In this document: positions 22,834-31,117 of the stretch, piece after piece
Layout of the letters: the number at the start of each line of letters is the position of its first letter
How positions within the stretch are numbered: the first letter of the stretch is position 1
Assembly (NCBI GenBank): GCA_045642545.1
Contig: JAZUJB010000090.1
Coordinates: forward strand, 1-45,881
Origin: F23-B02 sp045642545
GTDB taxonomy: Bacteria; Bacillota; Clostridia; Oscillospirales; Oscillospiraceae
Direction: 5' to 3'
DNA length: 45,881 bases
The notes under the pieces: model-generated
Databases searched by the model: none
Seen by the model: only the letters and a program-made list of their open reading frames with translations
Told to the model about the DNA's origin: nothing
Program-made: the position numbers and the translations under genes

Positions 22834-24801
22834 TTATTCAACTGTGATAGTGCAATTGGGCAAAGCCTCACGCAAGGCCTCAATCTGCTCGTCGGAAAGT
22901 CCGTTCTCGCCTATACTCAGGTGCTTGAGCTTTGTCAGCGAATACAGCGGCGTTACATCGCTTATGTTGTTATCCTGCAGGTTGAGCACCTCGAGGGTCT
23001 TGAGCGATGACAGCGGTGCAACCGAGCTTATGATGTTGCCCGAGAGGTCGAGCGTCTTTACGCTCTTAAAGCCCGAGGCTGCGGAGATGCTGCTTATTCC
23101 GAGGTTGGATGCGTCAACGCTTGTTGCATCTATGGGGAACTGCTTGCCGCCGAGCTCAATCTTCTTCGGGAATTCCGAACAGGTGATTTTGCACTTCGGT
23201 AGCTTCTTTTCAAGCTGCTTTACTGCGCTTTCGGTGAGTGCGGGATTGCCCTCGAGATAGAGCTTTGTCAGATTCTTGAGATTGTGGAGATTATCAAGGT
23301 CTGCGTCCTCAAGGTCTGCATTCTTAAGGCCGAGAGTTCTCAGCTCATTGAGCTTTGAAATGCTCTGCGTGTTGTTAATCTCGTTGCCGTCAAGCACGAG
23401 CTCGCGAAGATTTTTGAGCTCTGCAAGCGCGGTGATTGAGTTAATCTCGTTATCCGCAAGATTGAGATATTCGAGCGTTGTGATGCTCATCAGCGGACGG
23501 ATATCGCTTACGGAGTTGTCGGAAAGGTTAAGGCTCTTAAGCTTCGGGATATCGAGCAGAGGGCTTATATCCCTTATGTAGTTGCCGCTCAGGTTGAGCT
23601 TTTCAAGCTCGGTGCATACGGACAGTGGAGAGAGGTCTGTTATGCTGCAGCCTGAGAGGTCGAGCTCGGTTACATCGCTGTTGAAGGTCCTGCCGCCGAG
23701 ACGCACGCTGACAACATCGGTGTCAGCCTCGTCGTTGTAGATAAGGCAGCCGGGCAGCTTGAGCTTGAGCTCCTTTATCTGACTTTCCTTGACATCAATG
23801 CCGCCGATTGTAAGCATTGTGAGGTTTTTAAGCTCATAAAGCGGGCTGAAGTCCTTGATATCGTTGTTGTCAAGGTGCAGGGTGCGAAGCTGCTTGAGGC
23901 TTGCAAGGGGGCTTATATCAGTAATCTGATTGTTGCTTAAGTCAAGCGACACAAGCTTTGAAAGCGGAGTGAGAAACTCAATATTTGTAATGTTGTTGTC
24001 CGCAAGCTTGAGATTCGTAAGCTCGGTAAGCTTGCCGACATCATTGAGTCTGCCGCTGCGTATGCCCTTACCCGACAGGTCGAGCACGGTGGTTTCAACA
24101 TCGTACTGTTCACCGCAGATAAGCACAATCTTACCGTTTTCGTAGTCCTGCTTATCCTTCTTGAGCTTCTCTATGCGCTTTTTGAACGCCTCGTTGTCGG
24201 AGTTTGAGCTTTCAAGAATGGCGATTGCGTTCACATAGTCGTACTTTGCCTCGTAGCACTGGCTCATCAGCATAAGGCACTCGTCGGTCTTGTCGATTGC
24301 CATTGCCTCGCGCAGCTCCTCGAGAGCTTCGTCGTACTTGCCGTCATAGTATAGAATCTGAGCTTCCTTGAACGACTCGCGGTACTCGCGCTTATCGGCG
24401 GAGTTTTTGAGCATTAAAATGCCCACGAGTGCAAGCGCAAGCACTGCAACTGCGATTGCGCAGACGATGACACCGCGCTTTTTCTTGCGAATCTCGCGCT
24501 CCTCGGCCTTCTCCTCGAGAATACGCTTTGCAGCCTCGGAGGGCTCGGGGCTTACTCTCTCGGCAGGTCGTTCGACGGGGCGCTCATCGGGTCTGCTTGC
24601 CGTCTCGGGCTCAATCACATAGCCCTCGGTCTCGCGCAGAATTGCTTCAAGCTCGGCGTCAAGCCCGCTCTTTTGCGGTCTGTAATCGACAACCGTGCTG
24701 ATATCATCGGATATGAGAAGCTGCTTTTCTATCTCTGCAGAGTCAAAAGCAACTGTCTCCTCGCCGGTCAGCTCATTCAGTTTTTCCGTCAGTTTGCTCA
24801 T
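22834..24801 (-). CDS. Single-pass membrane protein with extracellular leucine-rich repeats
   Basis: 655 residues. The N-terminal part (1-107) is charged and proline/glutamate-rich and probably cytoplasmic. A basic RKKK stretch leads into one membrane helix (about 110-131). Outside, residues 140-215 look like TPR-type helices (AQILYYDGKYDEALEELREA). From about 225 to the end come SDS22/internalin-type repeats of about 22 residues (LVSLDLSNNQITDISPLASL), broken into blocks by LKLPGC/KLPKC segments. There is no LPXTG motif. The start at 24801 has AAGGAG upstream and overlaps the preceding gene by 29 bases, so they are coupled. Function unknown; a protein-binding envelope sensor or scaffold is an inference. 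Confidence 0.75.
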   Translation of the reverse strand: MSKLTEKLNELTGEETVAFDSAEIEKQLLISDDISTVVDYRPQKSGLDAELEAILRETEGYVIEPETASRPDERPVERPAERVSPEPSEAAKRILEEKAEEREIRKKKRGVIVCAIAVAVLALALVGILMLKNSADKREYRESFKEAQILYYDGKYDEALEELREAMAIDKTDECLMLMSQCYEAKYDYVNAIAILESSNSDNEAFKKRIEKLKKDKQDYENGKIVLICGEQYDVETTVLDLSGKGIRSGRLNDVGKLTELTNLKLADNNITNIEFLTPLSKLVSLDLSNNQITDISPLASLKQLRTLHLDNNDIKDFSPLYELKNLTMLTIGGIDVKESQIKELKLKLPGCLIYNDEADTDVVSVRLGGRTFNSDVTELDLSGCSITDLSPLSVCTELEKLNLSGNYIRDISPLLDIPKLKSLNLSDNSVSDIRPLMSITTLEYLNLADNEINSITALAELKNLRELVLDGNEINNTQSISKLNELRTLGLKNADLEDADLDNLHNLKNLTKLYLEGNPALTESAVKQLEKKLPKCKITCSEFPKKIELGGKQFPIDATSVDASNLGISSISAASGFKSVKTLDLSGNIISSVAPLSSLKTLEVLNLQDNNISDVTPLYSLTKLKHLSIGENGLSDEQIEALREALPNCTITVE

Positions 24802-25444
24802 TGTCTGCTCCTTCATCGGTTTTTGCCACGGGCTCTGCGTTCTCAAGCAGGATATCGATTATCTCCTGCTCGTCGGGCTCGGGCTTGGAAAAGTCGCGCT
24901 TTTTCATCGCGAAGGTTATAAGCAGCAGTGCAAGAAGAATGCACAGCACAGAAATCTCGGGCAGCCAGTCGGCAAGGCTCATTGCGTTTTCGTTTGCAAG
25001 CAGAGTGTTTCTGTCAAGAATGAAAATGTGGTAAGCCAGCGGCAGCGCAAACATCGGCAGCATAAGCCACTTTGTGCGGATTACGCCGAACACCGTGCCC
25101 GTATAAATCATTGCGACCAAAAGGCACACGAGTATGCAGCCAGCAGTATGTAGCACACCGCCGTCGCTAAGCGATTTGACGATGAAGAACACCACGCCGA
25201 GCAGCACGGGAATGCAGGTCATTGAAAACAGCTTTTTGCCGAGGTAGAGCACGATTATTATAAACAACAGATTGCACACGATGGGCAGCACAATCTGCGT
25301 GTAGATAAAGCCTGCCTCTTTGTTTGCCCAGAAGCCCCAGTAGCCGAGGAGTCTGAACAGTATTGAAAGTCCCATAAGCATCGCGGACATCTTGACAAAT
25401 ATATTCTTTCCGCTGACGCTGTATCTCAGTTTATCCTTTTCCAT
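24773..25444 (-). CDS. Uncharacterised polytopic membrane protein
   Basis: 223 residues with about six or seven hydrophobic helices between residues 15 and 180 and a charged acidic C-terminal tail (about 182-223, rich in Glu/Asp) predicted in the cytoplasm. I do not recognise the family. It starts 1 base after the aminopeptidase stop codon, and its 3' end overlaps the LRR gene by 29 bases, so the three genes are one translationally linked unit. A structural partnership with the LRR membrane protein is the simplest inference. Nothing in the sequence points to transport or catalysis. Confidence 0.7.
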   Translation of the reverse strand: MEKDKLRYSVSGKNIFVKMSAMLMGLSILFRLLGYWGFWANKEAGFIYTQIVLPIVCNLLFIIIVLYLGKKLFSMTCIPVLLGVVFFIVKSLSDGGVLHTAGCILVCLLVAMIYTGTVFGVIRTKWLMLPMFALPLAYHIFILDRNTLLANENAMSLADWLPEISVLCILLALLLITFAMKKRDFSKPEPDEQEIIDILLENAEPVAKTDEGADNEQTDGKTE

Positions 25445-25445
25445 A

Positions 25446-26672
25446 TTAAAAAGCCCAGTTTCCTTTATCGAAAATCTTTATCTCTTCGCCGCTCTCGGTA
25501 ATGCCGACAATGCTGAGGTCGGCTGAGCCAATCATGAAGTCCTCGTGAATCATGGACATATTTATGCCCATCTCGCGGCACTGCTCAAGGGTATATTTGT
25601 CGTAATCTCTGATGCAGTTTGCAAAGCCGTCACCCAGCGCAAGGTGGCAGGCGGCATTTTCATCGAACAGGGTATTATAGAACATGATGCCGCTGTTGCG
25701 AATGGGGCTGTCGTATGGCACGAGTGCGCACTCGCCGAGCATTGAAGCGCCCTCGTCCATTGCGACCATTGTTTTGAGCGCATCCTCGTTCTTCTCGGCA
25801 TGCACCTCGGTGACCCTGCCGTTTTCAAAGCGAATGCTGAAGTTTTCAATCATAACACCGCGGTAGGAAAGCGGACGGGTTGAGTACACAATGCCCTCCG
25901 CCTTGCCCTTCATGGGGCTGATGAAAACCTCCTCGCTGGGAATGTTGGGGTTAAACTGAATGTCGCTGCCGAGTGTCTTCTCCGCACCTGCGAGGAACTG
26001 TGCCTCGGGAATGAGACCGACGGTGAAGTCGGTGCCGTTTGCGGATTTGTAGTGCAGTGAGCGCAGGTTGAGGCTGTTGAGATACTCGCAGCGGCTCTTG
26101 AGGTCTGCATTGTGCTCGCGCCATGCCGCAACGCCGTCGCCCTCGGCACGCGAGGTGTACAGAATTGCCTGCCACAGCTTTTCCATTGCCTCGTCATCGG
26201 GCAGCCCGGGGAACACTCTTCTTGCCCATGCCTTACCGGGCACGGCGGCTATGCACCACTGGTACTTGTTCTCCATTGAGTCGCGGATGGGCTTGATTAC
26301 CTTCCAGCGCATCTGAACGGATTTGCCCCACTTTTCCTGGTCCATGCCGTCAAGACCGTTGGGGTCCTCGGACTCGAGATATATCATAGCGGGCAGAGTT
26401 TCGGCGCGGTAGAGAAGCTTCTGACGCTCCCATTCCGTAATGCCGCCCAGCTTTTCAAGCTTCTGATACTTCACATGCATAAGCTTAAGCGGCTGATGCG
26501 TCCACTCAACGCGCACCTCGGCTGCTCCCGCCTTATAGCATTCTTCAACTACATATTCAACAAATTCGGGCTGGTCGAGCTCCGCCATAACGATGACATC
26601 CTGCCCCTCGCGGACATTGACACCGACACGCACGATAAGCTCGGCATAGCTTTTCAAAACATTTACATCCAT
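25446..26672 (-). CDS. M29-family aminopeptidase
   Basis: 408 residues matching the AmpS/PepS/PepII aminopeptidases, metalloexopeptidases of the cytoplasm that use two divalent ions. Typical sequence: YAELIVRVGVNVREGQDV at the N-terminus, VPGKAWARRVFPGLP, NPNIPSEEVFISP, GEVALVPY-like GECALVPYDSP, LFDENAACHLALGDGF and the HEDFMIGS metal-binding segment at the C-terminus. I chose the ATG at 26672, preceded by AAGGAAG; the frame continues upstream to 26714 without a ribosome binding site. It opens the minus-strand run through the membrane protein and the LRR protein. It recycles peptides; the link to its neighbours is unexplained. Confidence 0.92.
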   Translation of the reverse strand: MDVNVLKSYAELIVRVGVNVREGQDVIVMAELDQPEFVEYVVEECYKAGAAEVRVEWTHQPLKLMHVKYQKLEKLGGITEWERQKLLYRAETLPAMIYLESEDPNGLDGMDQEKWGKSVQMRWKVIKPIRDSMENKYQWCIAAVPGKAWARRVFPGLPDDEAMEKLWQAILYTSRAEGDGVAAWREHNADLKSRCEYLNSLNLRSLHYKSANGTDFTVGLIPEAQFLAGAEKTLGSDIQFNPNIPSEEVFISPMKGKAEGIVYSTRPLSYRGVMIENFSIRFENGRVTEVHAEKNEDALKTMVAMDEGASMLGECALVPYDSPIRNSGIMFYNTLFDENAACHLALGDGFANCIRDYDKYTLEQCREMGINMSMIHEDFMIGSADLSIVGITESGEEIKIFDKGNWAF

Positions 26673-26776
26673 AATTTTGCTTCCTTGCACGATTTTGATA
26701 ATATATTTTACCACACACGAGCCGAAAATACTACATCGAACTTCCGTATGTCCTGATTTTTTCTGACAAATTAATA

Positions 26777-26805
26777 TTGAGTTAATATGCGTTTTGTAAT
26801 ATACT
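26777..26805 (+). promoter_or_regulatory. Sigma-A promoter for the coiled-coil membrane protein
   Basis: TTGAGT (26777-26782), a 17-base spacer and TATACT (26800-26805). The GAGGTGAG ribosome binding site follows directly, leaving a very short leader. Confidence 0.75.
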
Positions 26806-26827
26806 CTTGTTATTATGAGGTGAGAAA

Positions 26828-28207
26828 ATGCTTGAAAAAAACAAACTGAAAATCATCTTCATCGTTGCCGCCGTGGCACTGCTTGTGCTCGCATTTATGG
26901 TCGGCATCATGAACATTATGGATAACATAGCCGCGGTTCGCGAGGTAAAGAAGGATTACACCTCCTTCAACTCCACCGTTGAGTCGCTTGCCGAAAACGA
27001 TAAGCTGCTTGCCGAGGGCAAGGAAGGCTACGAGGCTCAGAAGGCTCAGTACGATTCAGACCTTGCCGCATACGAGGACGAGCTCACCGCGCTCGAGGAC
27101 TCCGAGCAGCAGTTCAGCGAGGATGTGCTCAGCTACAATCAGAAGCTTGTTGAATACAGCGTCGGCAAAAATGCAATGAGCTCGGGTGAGGCAGCCTACA
27201 ACGAGGGCCGTCAGCAGCTCGACAAGGGCTGGGACGCCTACAACGAGGGCAAGGCAGCCTACGAGGCAGGCGCATCGGAGGCTGAAAAGCAGCTTGCTCT
27301 TTTCGAGCAGGGTAAGGCAGCCTATGAGCAGGGCGTCAAGGAATACGAAAGCGGTCTTGAAAGCTACAATCAGCTTATGAGCGCAATCGAGGCCATGGAG
27401 TCCCGCGGCATATCCCACACCATGGCGCTTGCCATGATAAGCTCGCAGACGGGTATGCAGATTACCGACGAGTCCATTGCCGAAATGAAGGCGCAGCTTG
27501 ACGGCGCAAAGAAGCAGCTTGACAGCTCAAAGGCTCAGCTTGACGAGGCTGAAAAGGCAATGCCCGCAGCCAAGGAGCAGATGGCTGCCGCAAAGAAGCA
27601 GCTTGACGAGTCCTACAAGCAGCTGCAGGCAGGCGAGGCAAATCTCAACGACGCCGCAAAGCAGCTAAAGGAGGGCAAGGACAAGATTGACTCCATCGGC
27701 AGCGGCATTGACAGCGGTCGCGCAGACCTTGACAAGACCGCGCAGGAGATTAACGACAAACGCGCCGCTCTCAACGACACAAAGGACGAGCTTGATGGCC
27801 GCAAGGACGAGCTCAAGGTATACGAGGATGTTAAGGAAAAGGTTCAGCGCGGACGCGACAAGCTCATTGACGCAGGCTACGGCGAAGACTCCGACGAGAC
27901 CGCAGCACTGCTGGAAAAAGCAGGCGAGCACAATGATATCCTGCACAGAGATTATCTCAAGACCCTCACAAGCTTCATCGTAACCTACGCTGCTCATATG
28001 CTCGCTCTCGCAGCCGCAGTTGCAGCTTTGCTGACGATTAAGAAGGATAACTTCAAGGTACCCTTCACTCTCGCCGTCATCACTGCCGCGCTCGGCACCG
28101 TGAGCATCATCGCCTCAATCGTCTACGGCTCGGTTGACAGCCTTGCCTTTGCAGCAGCCGTTTGCACCGCCGCAGGTGTCGGCTTAACCGACAGAGCAGA
28201 AGAATAA
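26828..28207 (+). CDS. Membrane protein with a long extracellular coiled coil
   Basis: 459 residues. One N-terminal helix (about 8-29) is followed by about 340 mostly charged, alpha-helical residues (40-375). These show repeating Y..G / L..G heptad patterns, for example QLDKGWDAYNEGKAAYEAG, then QLD and KQL heptads. Three C-terminal helices follow (about 385-450). This resembles the stalk of YhgE/Pip-type phage-receptor and ESX-associated proteins and of some ABC-exporter accessory proteins, although the flanking membrane part is shorter. It is transcribed alone from its own promoter and ends at a strong terminator. No enzymatic motif is visible, and the function is unknown. Confidence 0.75.
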   Translation: MLEKNKLKIIFIVAAVALLVLAFMVGIMNIMDNIAAVREVKKDYTSFNSTVESLAENDKLLAEGKEGYEAQKAQYDSDLAAYEDELTALEDSEQQFSEDVLSYNQKLVEYSVGKNAMSSGEAAYNEGRQQLDKGWDAYNEGKAAYEAGASEAEKQLALFEQGKAAYEQGVKEYESGLESYNQLMSAIEAMESRGISHTMALAMISSQTGMQITDESIAEMKAQLDGAKKQLDSSKAQLDEAEKAMPAAKEQMAAAKKQLDESYKQLQAGEANLNDAAKQLKEGKDKIDSIGSGIDSGRADLDKTAQEINDKRAALNDTKDELDGRKDELKVYEDVKEKVQRGRDKLIDAGYGEDSDETAALLEKAGEHNDILHRDYLKTLTSFIVTYAAHMLALAAAVAALLTIKKDNFKVPFTLAVITAALGTVSIIASIVYGSVDSLAFAAAVCTAAGVGLTDRAEE

Positions 28208-28213
28208 AGAATA

Positions 28214-28248
28214 AAAAAAGACCGGGTTCAAAGAACCCGGTCTTTTTT
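28214..28248. terminator. Bidirectional terminator between convergent genes
   Basis: A perfect 16-bp stem (28214-28229 with 28233-28248), AAA loop, with A- and T-runs at both ends. Confidence 0.93.
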
Positions 28249-28249
28249 A

Positions 28250-29158
28250 TTACTGCCAGAGCTTATCGGGATAAATGCCCTTATCCCTCATATCCGCAAT
28301 TGCACTGCGGACGGAATCGAGGTCCTCACGGTAGGTCATACCGTACCAGGTCTCGTTGCAGTCGAGTATGCGAACGCTTGCGATGCCCTCCTCAAGCTGC
28401 TCGTTTGCAACAAAGGGCAGGAAATACTCGCACTTGAGCGGATTTGCCTCGAGATTCTTATCGAGGAATGCGGGGAATCTTGCGTAAAGCTCCTCGAGCA
28501 TCTGTGTTGAAAAGCCCCAAAAATTCATTGAGACGGTAACATCGCCCGAAACCTCGGTGAAGCTTTCGCCGTCCTCGGTGTAGGCGGCATTCTCGCCGCG
28601 CTTTTCAATGTGAGTGCGCTCGGTGATGCCCTTGAGGAAGCCGTTTTCAATTTCGCAGATGCCGCGTGCGACATGGCCGTTTTCGGTCACGGTGTTTTTG
28701 AGCTTATAGCCGACCATTGCGTACTCGGACTTGTCTCTGTCCTCCTTGAGGAAATTGTAGATTGCCTCGTAAGCGCCCTTGCCGTAGAAGTCATCTGCAT
28801 TGATTACGGCAAAGGGTCCGTCAATCTCCTCGCGGCAGCACATAACGGCGTGGCCCGTGCCCCAGGGCTTTACTCTGCCCTCGGGAATTGCATAGCCCTC
28901 CGGCAGCTTTTCAAGCTGCTGGAATATGTACTTTACATCGAAATACTTTTCCATACGAGTGCCGACGGCTGCCTTGAAGTCGTCCTCAATCTCGTGCTTT
29001 ATGATAAATGCAATCTTCTTGAAGCCCGCTCTGCGAGCATCGAAAAGAGAAAAGTCGATAATGGCATGGCCCATATCGTCAACGGAGGTAATCTGCTTTA
29101 AGCCTCCGAAGCGGCTGCCCATACCCGCAGCCATTATTACAAGCGTAGGCTCCCTCAT
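28250..29158 (-). CDS. Sugar-phosphate nucleotidyltransferase-like protein
   Basis: 302 residues with the nucleotidyltransferase start LVIMAAGMGSRFGGLKQ (the GXGXR loop binding the nucleotide) and a metal-binding Asp pair in FAVINADDFYG near residue 120. GTGHAVMCC is also typical. The family joins an NTP to a sugar 1-phosphate or a small alcohol phosphate. It lacks the C-terminal beta-helix of acetyl- or glucosyl-specific members, so the exact substrate cannot be told. The ribosome binding site GGAG overlaps the stop region of the preceding gene, 3 bases away, so it shares a transcript with the small protein and perhaps the Crp/Fnr regulator upstream. Confidence 0.82.
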   Translation of the reverse strand: MREPTLVIMAAGMGSRFGGLKQITSVDDMGHAIIDFSLFDARRAGFKKIAFIIKHEIEDDFKAAVGTRMEKYFDVKYIFQQLEKLPEGYAIPEGRVKPWGTGHAVMCCREEIDGPFAVINADDFYGKGAYEAIYNFLKEDRDKSEYAMVGYKLKNTVTENGHVARGICEIENGFLKGITERTHIEKRGENAAYTEDGESFTEVSGDVTVSMNFWGFSTQMLEELYARFPAFLDKNLEANPLKCEYFLPFVANEQLEEGIASVRILDCNETWYGMTYREDLDSVRSAIADMRDKGIYPDKLWQ

Positions 29159-29161
29159 CGC

Positions 29162-29518
29162 TTACTCCTGAGCGCCGAGGTTAATCTCGTTTATGCCCAT
29201 GCCGACGGAGATATCGCGGATTGCGGCAAAGGTCTTTGCCTGCGCAATCTCAAGACCTGCCTCCATTGCCTCGTCGGTAAGCTCGGTAACCTCCTCGGGA
29301 TACTTGACTATGGTCTCGGTGGTGATATCAAAGACGAAATAGGTGTCGTCCTGGTCGTGGATTTTCACATTCAGATACAGCATTACATAGCCGTTCCACT
29401 CATCGGGAACTCTTGCGGAAACCTTGCCCTGCTGGGTAAGTGCGAGCTCTGCGCCGATGCTTGTATCGAGCTTGCTGTTAAGATTGACGGTTTTGAAATC
29501 AACAAATTCTACATTCAT
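29162..29518 (-). CDS. Small uncharacterised protein, possibly SecB-like fold
   Basis: 118 residues, acidic and soluble. Alternating strands (VMLYLNVKIHDQDDTYFVFDI) are followed by two helices and a terminal MGINEINL segment. That order, with a long sheet, helical hairpin and final hydrophobic strand, recalls SecB-like chaperone folds, but identity is too low to claim by eye. It has a strong GAGGTAA ribosome binding site 6 bases before the ATG. It lies between the Crp/Fnr regulator (31 bases upstream) and the nucleotidyltransferase (3 bases downstream). Function unknown. Confidence 0.7.
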   Translation of the reverse strand: MNVEFVDFKTVNLNSKLDTSIGAELALTQQGKVSARVPDEWNGYVMLYLNVKIHDQDDTYFVFDITTETIVKYPEEVTELTDEAMEAGLEIAQAKTFAAIRDISVGMGINEINLGAQE

Positions 29519-29549
29519 GTTATTACCTCTTAAACTGATTTTATGTCGT

Positions 29550-30197
29550 TCAATGCTTAAGCATTGTAATTTTTCTTCCGCTGGATTCGATGATGCCCTC
29601 GTCGCGCATAAGCCTTAATTCGCGCATAAGGCTCGTTCTGTCAACGCACAGATAATTTGCAAGCTGCGAGAGCGAAAGCTCGGTTTCAAAGCTGCTGCTG
29701 TGGGTCTTTTCCTCGAGATACTCAAAGTAGCTCATAAGCTTCTGACGCACGGTCTTTTTGCTTATCATATTGATTCGCAGTGAAAGCATCTGCGCCTTTT
29801 TTGCGGTCAGCTGGAACAGATTGCTGTTTATCTTGGTGTGGTGGTCGCAGGCGTTTGAGCATCTGCCGTAGATTGAGCTCATCTTGATGAACATTACCTT
29901 GCAGTCGCTGTCAGCCTCGGCAACATAGCCCAATCCGCTGTACGGCAGAGTGAAAACCTCGCCGAAAATGTCGTTCGGCATATAGTTTTCAAGCAGCGTG
30001 TACTCGCCGTCAATATCCACGCAGTAGAGGTGCGCCTTGCCCGAAAGCAGCACACAAAGATACTTGATTTCCGACTCATACACGAGTATGGTCTCGCCCT
30101 TGCGGAAGCTGCGGATTTCGGGATTGAAGCAGTTAATCATCGAGTCGACATTGCTGCTGTTAATATCCTTGAACAATTCAACATTCTTAAGGTCCAC
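29550..30197 (-). CDS. Crp/Fnr-family transcriptional regulator
   Basis: 215 residues: a cyclic-nucleotide-binding-like beta-barrel (about 8-120) and a C-terminal winged HTH (about 145-215, with SLSQLANYLCVDRTSLMRELRLM). The N-terminal iron-sulfur cysteines of FNR are absent and the cAMP-binding RTA motif is not recognisable, so the ligand may differ or be missing. I set the start at the GTG at 30195-30197, preceded by AGGGGGG. The upstream frame contains an extended -10 (TGCTATACT), so it is probably non-coding. It is divergent from no gene; the neighbour upstream, pssA, runs on the same strand. Confidence 0.85.
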   Translation of the reverse strand: MDLKNVELFKDINSSNVDSMINCFNPEIRSFRKGETILVYESEIKYLCVLLSGKAHLYCVDIDGEYTLLENYMPNDIFGEVFTLPYSGLGYVAEADSDCKVMFIKMSSIYGRCSNACDHHTKINSNLFQLTAKKAQMLSLRINMISKKTVRQKLMSYFEYLEEKTHSSSFETELSLSQLANYLCVDRTSLMRELRLMRDEGIIESSGRKITMLKH

Positions 30198-30273
30198 GGT
30201 ATCCCCCCTGTTCTTGCAACGAGTATAGCACACTCGTGTAGCATATGCCACAACTTTTTGATTTTTTGATAAG

Positions 30274-30306
30274 AAAACTCCCTCAACCAGAGATTGAGAG
30301 AGTTTT
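30274..30306 (-). terminator. Terminator after pssA
   Basis: A 13-bp stem with one mismatch (30274-30286 with 30294-30306). On the minus strand it ends in TTTTCTTATC; the plus side has a longer T-tract. Confidence 0.7.
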
Positions 30307-30316
30307 GTTTTTTTAT

Positions 30317-30934
30317 TTACTTGAATGCCACAATCCAGACGGTGAAGATTACACCGAGAGCGAGCATAATGATTATGCCGGTCTTTGTGGGTTTTTTGAC
30401 CTTGACGGGAGTTACGAACAGTGCGCCGTTTACAAGCAGCAGCAGTGTGTAAGCCAGAGGGAAGCAGCTGCCGATTGCGTTGCGGAAGCAGAACAGCAGG
30501 GGCACGGACAACGATGAGGTCGTGATGGGCACACCGAGATAGTGCTTGCGCTTTTCGGTGGTCTGCTGCTGACGGGTTTCCTCAGTGACATTGTAGTAGG
30601 CAAGTCTTATAAGTCCTGCGAGGGCAAACAGTGCCATAATGGCAACCTGCCACCATGCGGTTGCGCCGATATTATATCCGATTGCGACGGGAAGGACACC
30701 AAAGCAGACAACATCGCTGAGCGAGTCAAGCTGAATGCCGTATCTGCGTTCCTCGTCGGTACGGTCCTTCTTTGTGCGTGCAACCATTCCGTCAAACAGG
30801 TCACAGAAGCCCGAGAACATCAGGCAGATAACCGCAGCGGTAATTCTTCCGCCGCAGGCAAAGCCGATGCCTATTACCGAGGACAACATGCCGATGTAAG
30901 TCAGCCAGACGGTATAGTTGTAAAAGCCTATCAA
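30317..30934 (-). CDS. pssA: CDP-diacylglycerol-serine O-phosphatidyltransferase
   Basis: 205 residues, about six membrane helices. The CDP-alcohol phosphatidyltransferase signature is present as FDGMVAR followed by G...D...D (IQLDSLSDVV). The spacing between AR and the glycine is 12 rather than the usual 8 residues, which is common in clostridial PssA. The enzyme makes phosphatidylserine from CDP-diacylglycerol and serine, the precursor of phosphatidylethanolamine; no psd gene is in the window. The start is a TTG at 30932-30934 with GGAG 8 bases upstream, because the only nearby ATG is out of frame. A good promoter lies at 30975-31004. Another CDP-alcohol transferase is possible. Confidence 0.88.
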   Translation of the reverse strand: MIGFYNYTVWLTYIGMLSSVIGIGFACGGRITAAVICLMFSGFCDLFDGMVARTKKDRTDEERRYGIQLDSLSDVVCFGVLPVAIGYNIGATAWWQVAIMALFALAGLIRLAYYNVTEETRQQQTTEKRKHYLGVPITTSSLSVPLLFCFRNAIGSCFPLAYTLLLLVNGALFVTPVKVKKPTKTGIIIMLALGVIFTVWIVAFK

Positions 30935-30974
30935 AATAACATCTCCAATAATTAATTAATCAATCAGTGCATTG

Positions 30975-31004
30975 ATTATAACACAATATGGGCATAATTT
31001 ACAA
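30975..31004 (-). promoter_or_regulatory. Sigma-A promoter for pssA
   Basis: On the minus strand: TTGTAA (30999-31004), an 18-base spacer and a consensus TATAAT (30975-30980). Confidence 0.75.
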
Positions 31005-31058
31005 GCCATTTCGACATTCTTTTATCAATTCAAAAGTCTATGCAAATCGGACAAGTGA

Positions 31059-31067
31059 TGATATAAT
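31059..31067 (+). promoter_or_regulatory. Extended -10 promoter for cyuA
   Basis: TGATATAAT is an extended -10 element with no good -35. It lies about 50 bases before the start codon, which has a CGGAGGG ribosome binding site. Confidence 0.6.
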
Positions 31068-31117
31068 ATGGAGCTAAAGGTAAAATAGAGAAAAAATTTC
31101 ATATCGGAGGGACAAAA

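Noticed and set aside
26672..26714. An N-terminal extension of the aminopeptidase
   Set aside because: The extra 14 residues lack a ribosome binding site and family similarity, while AAGGAAG stands correctly before the ATG at 26672.
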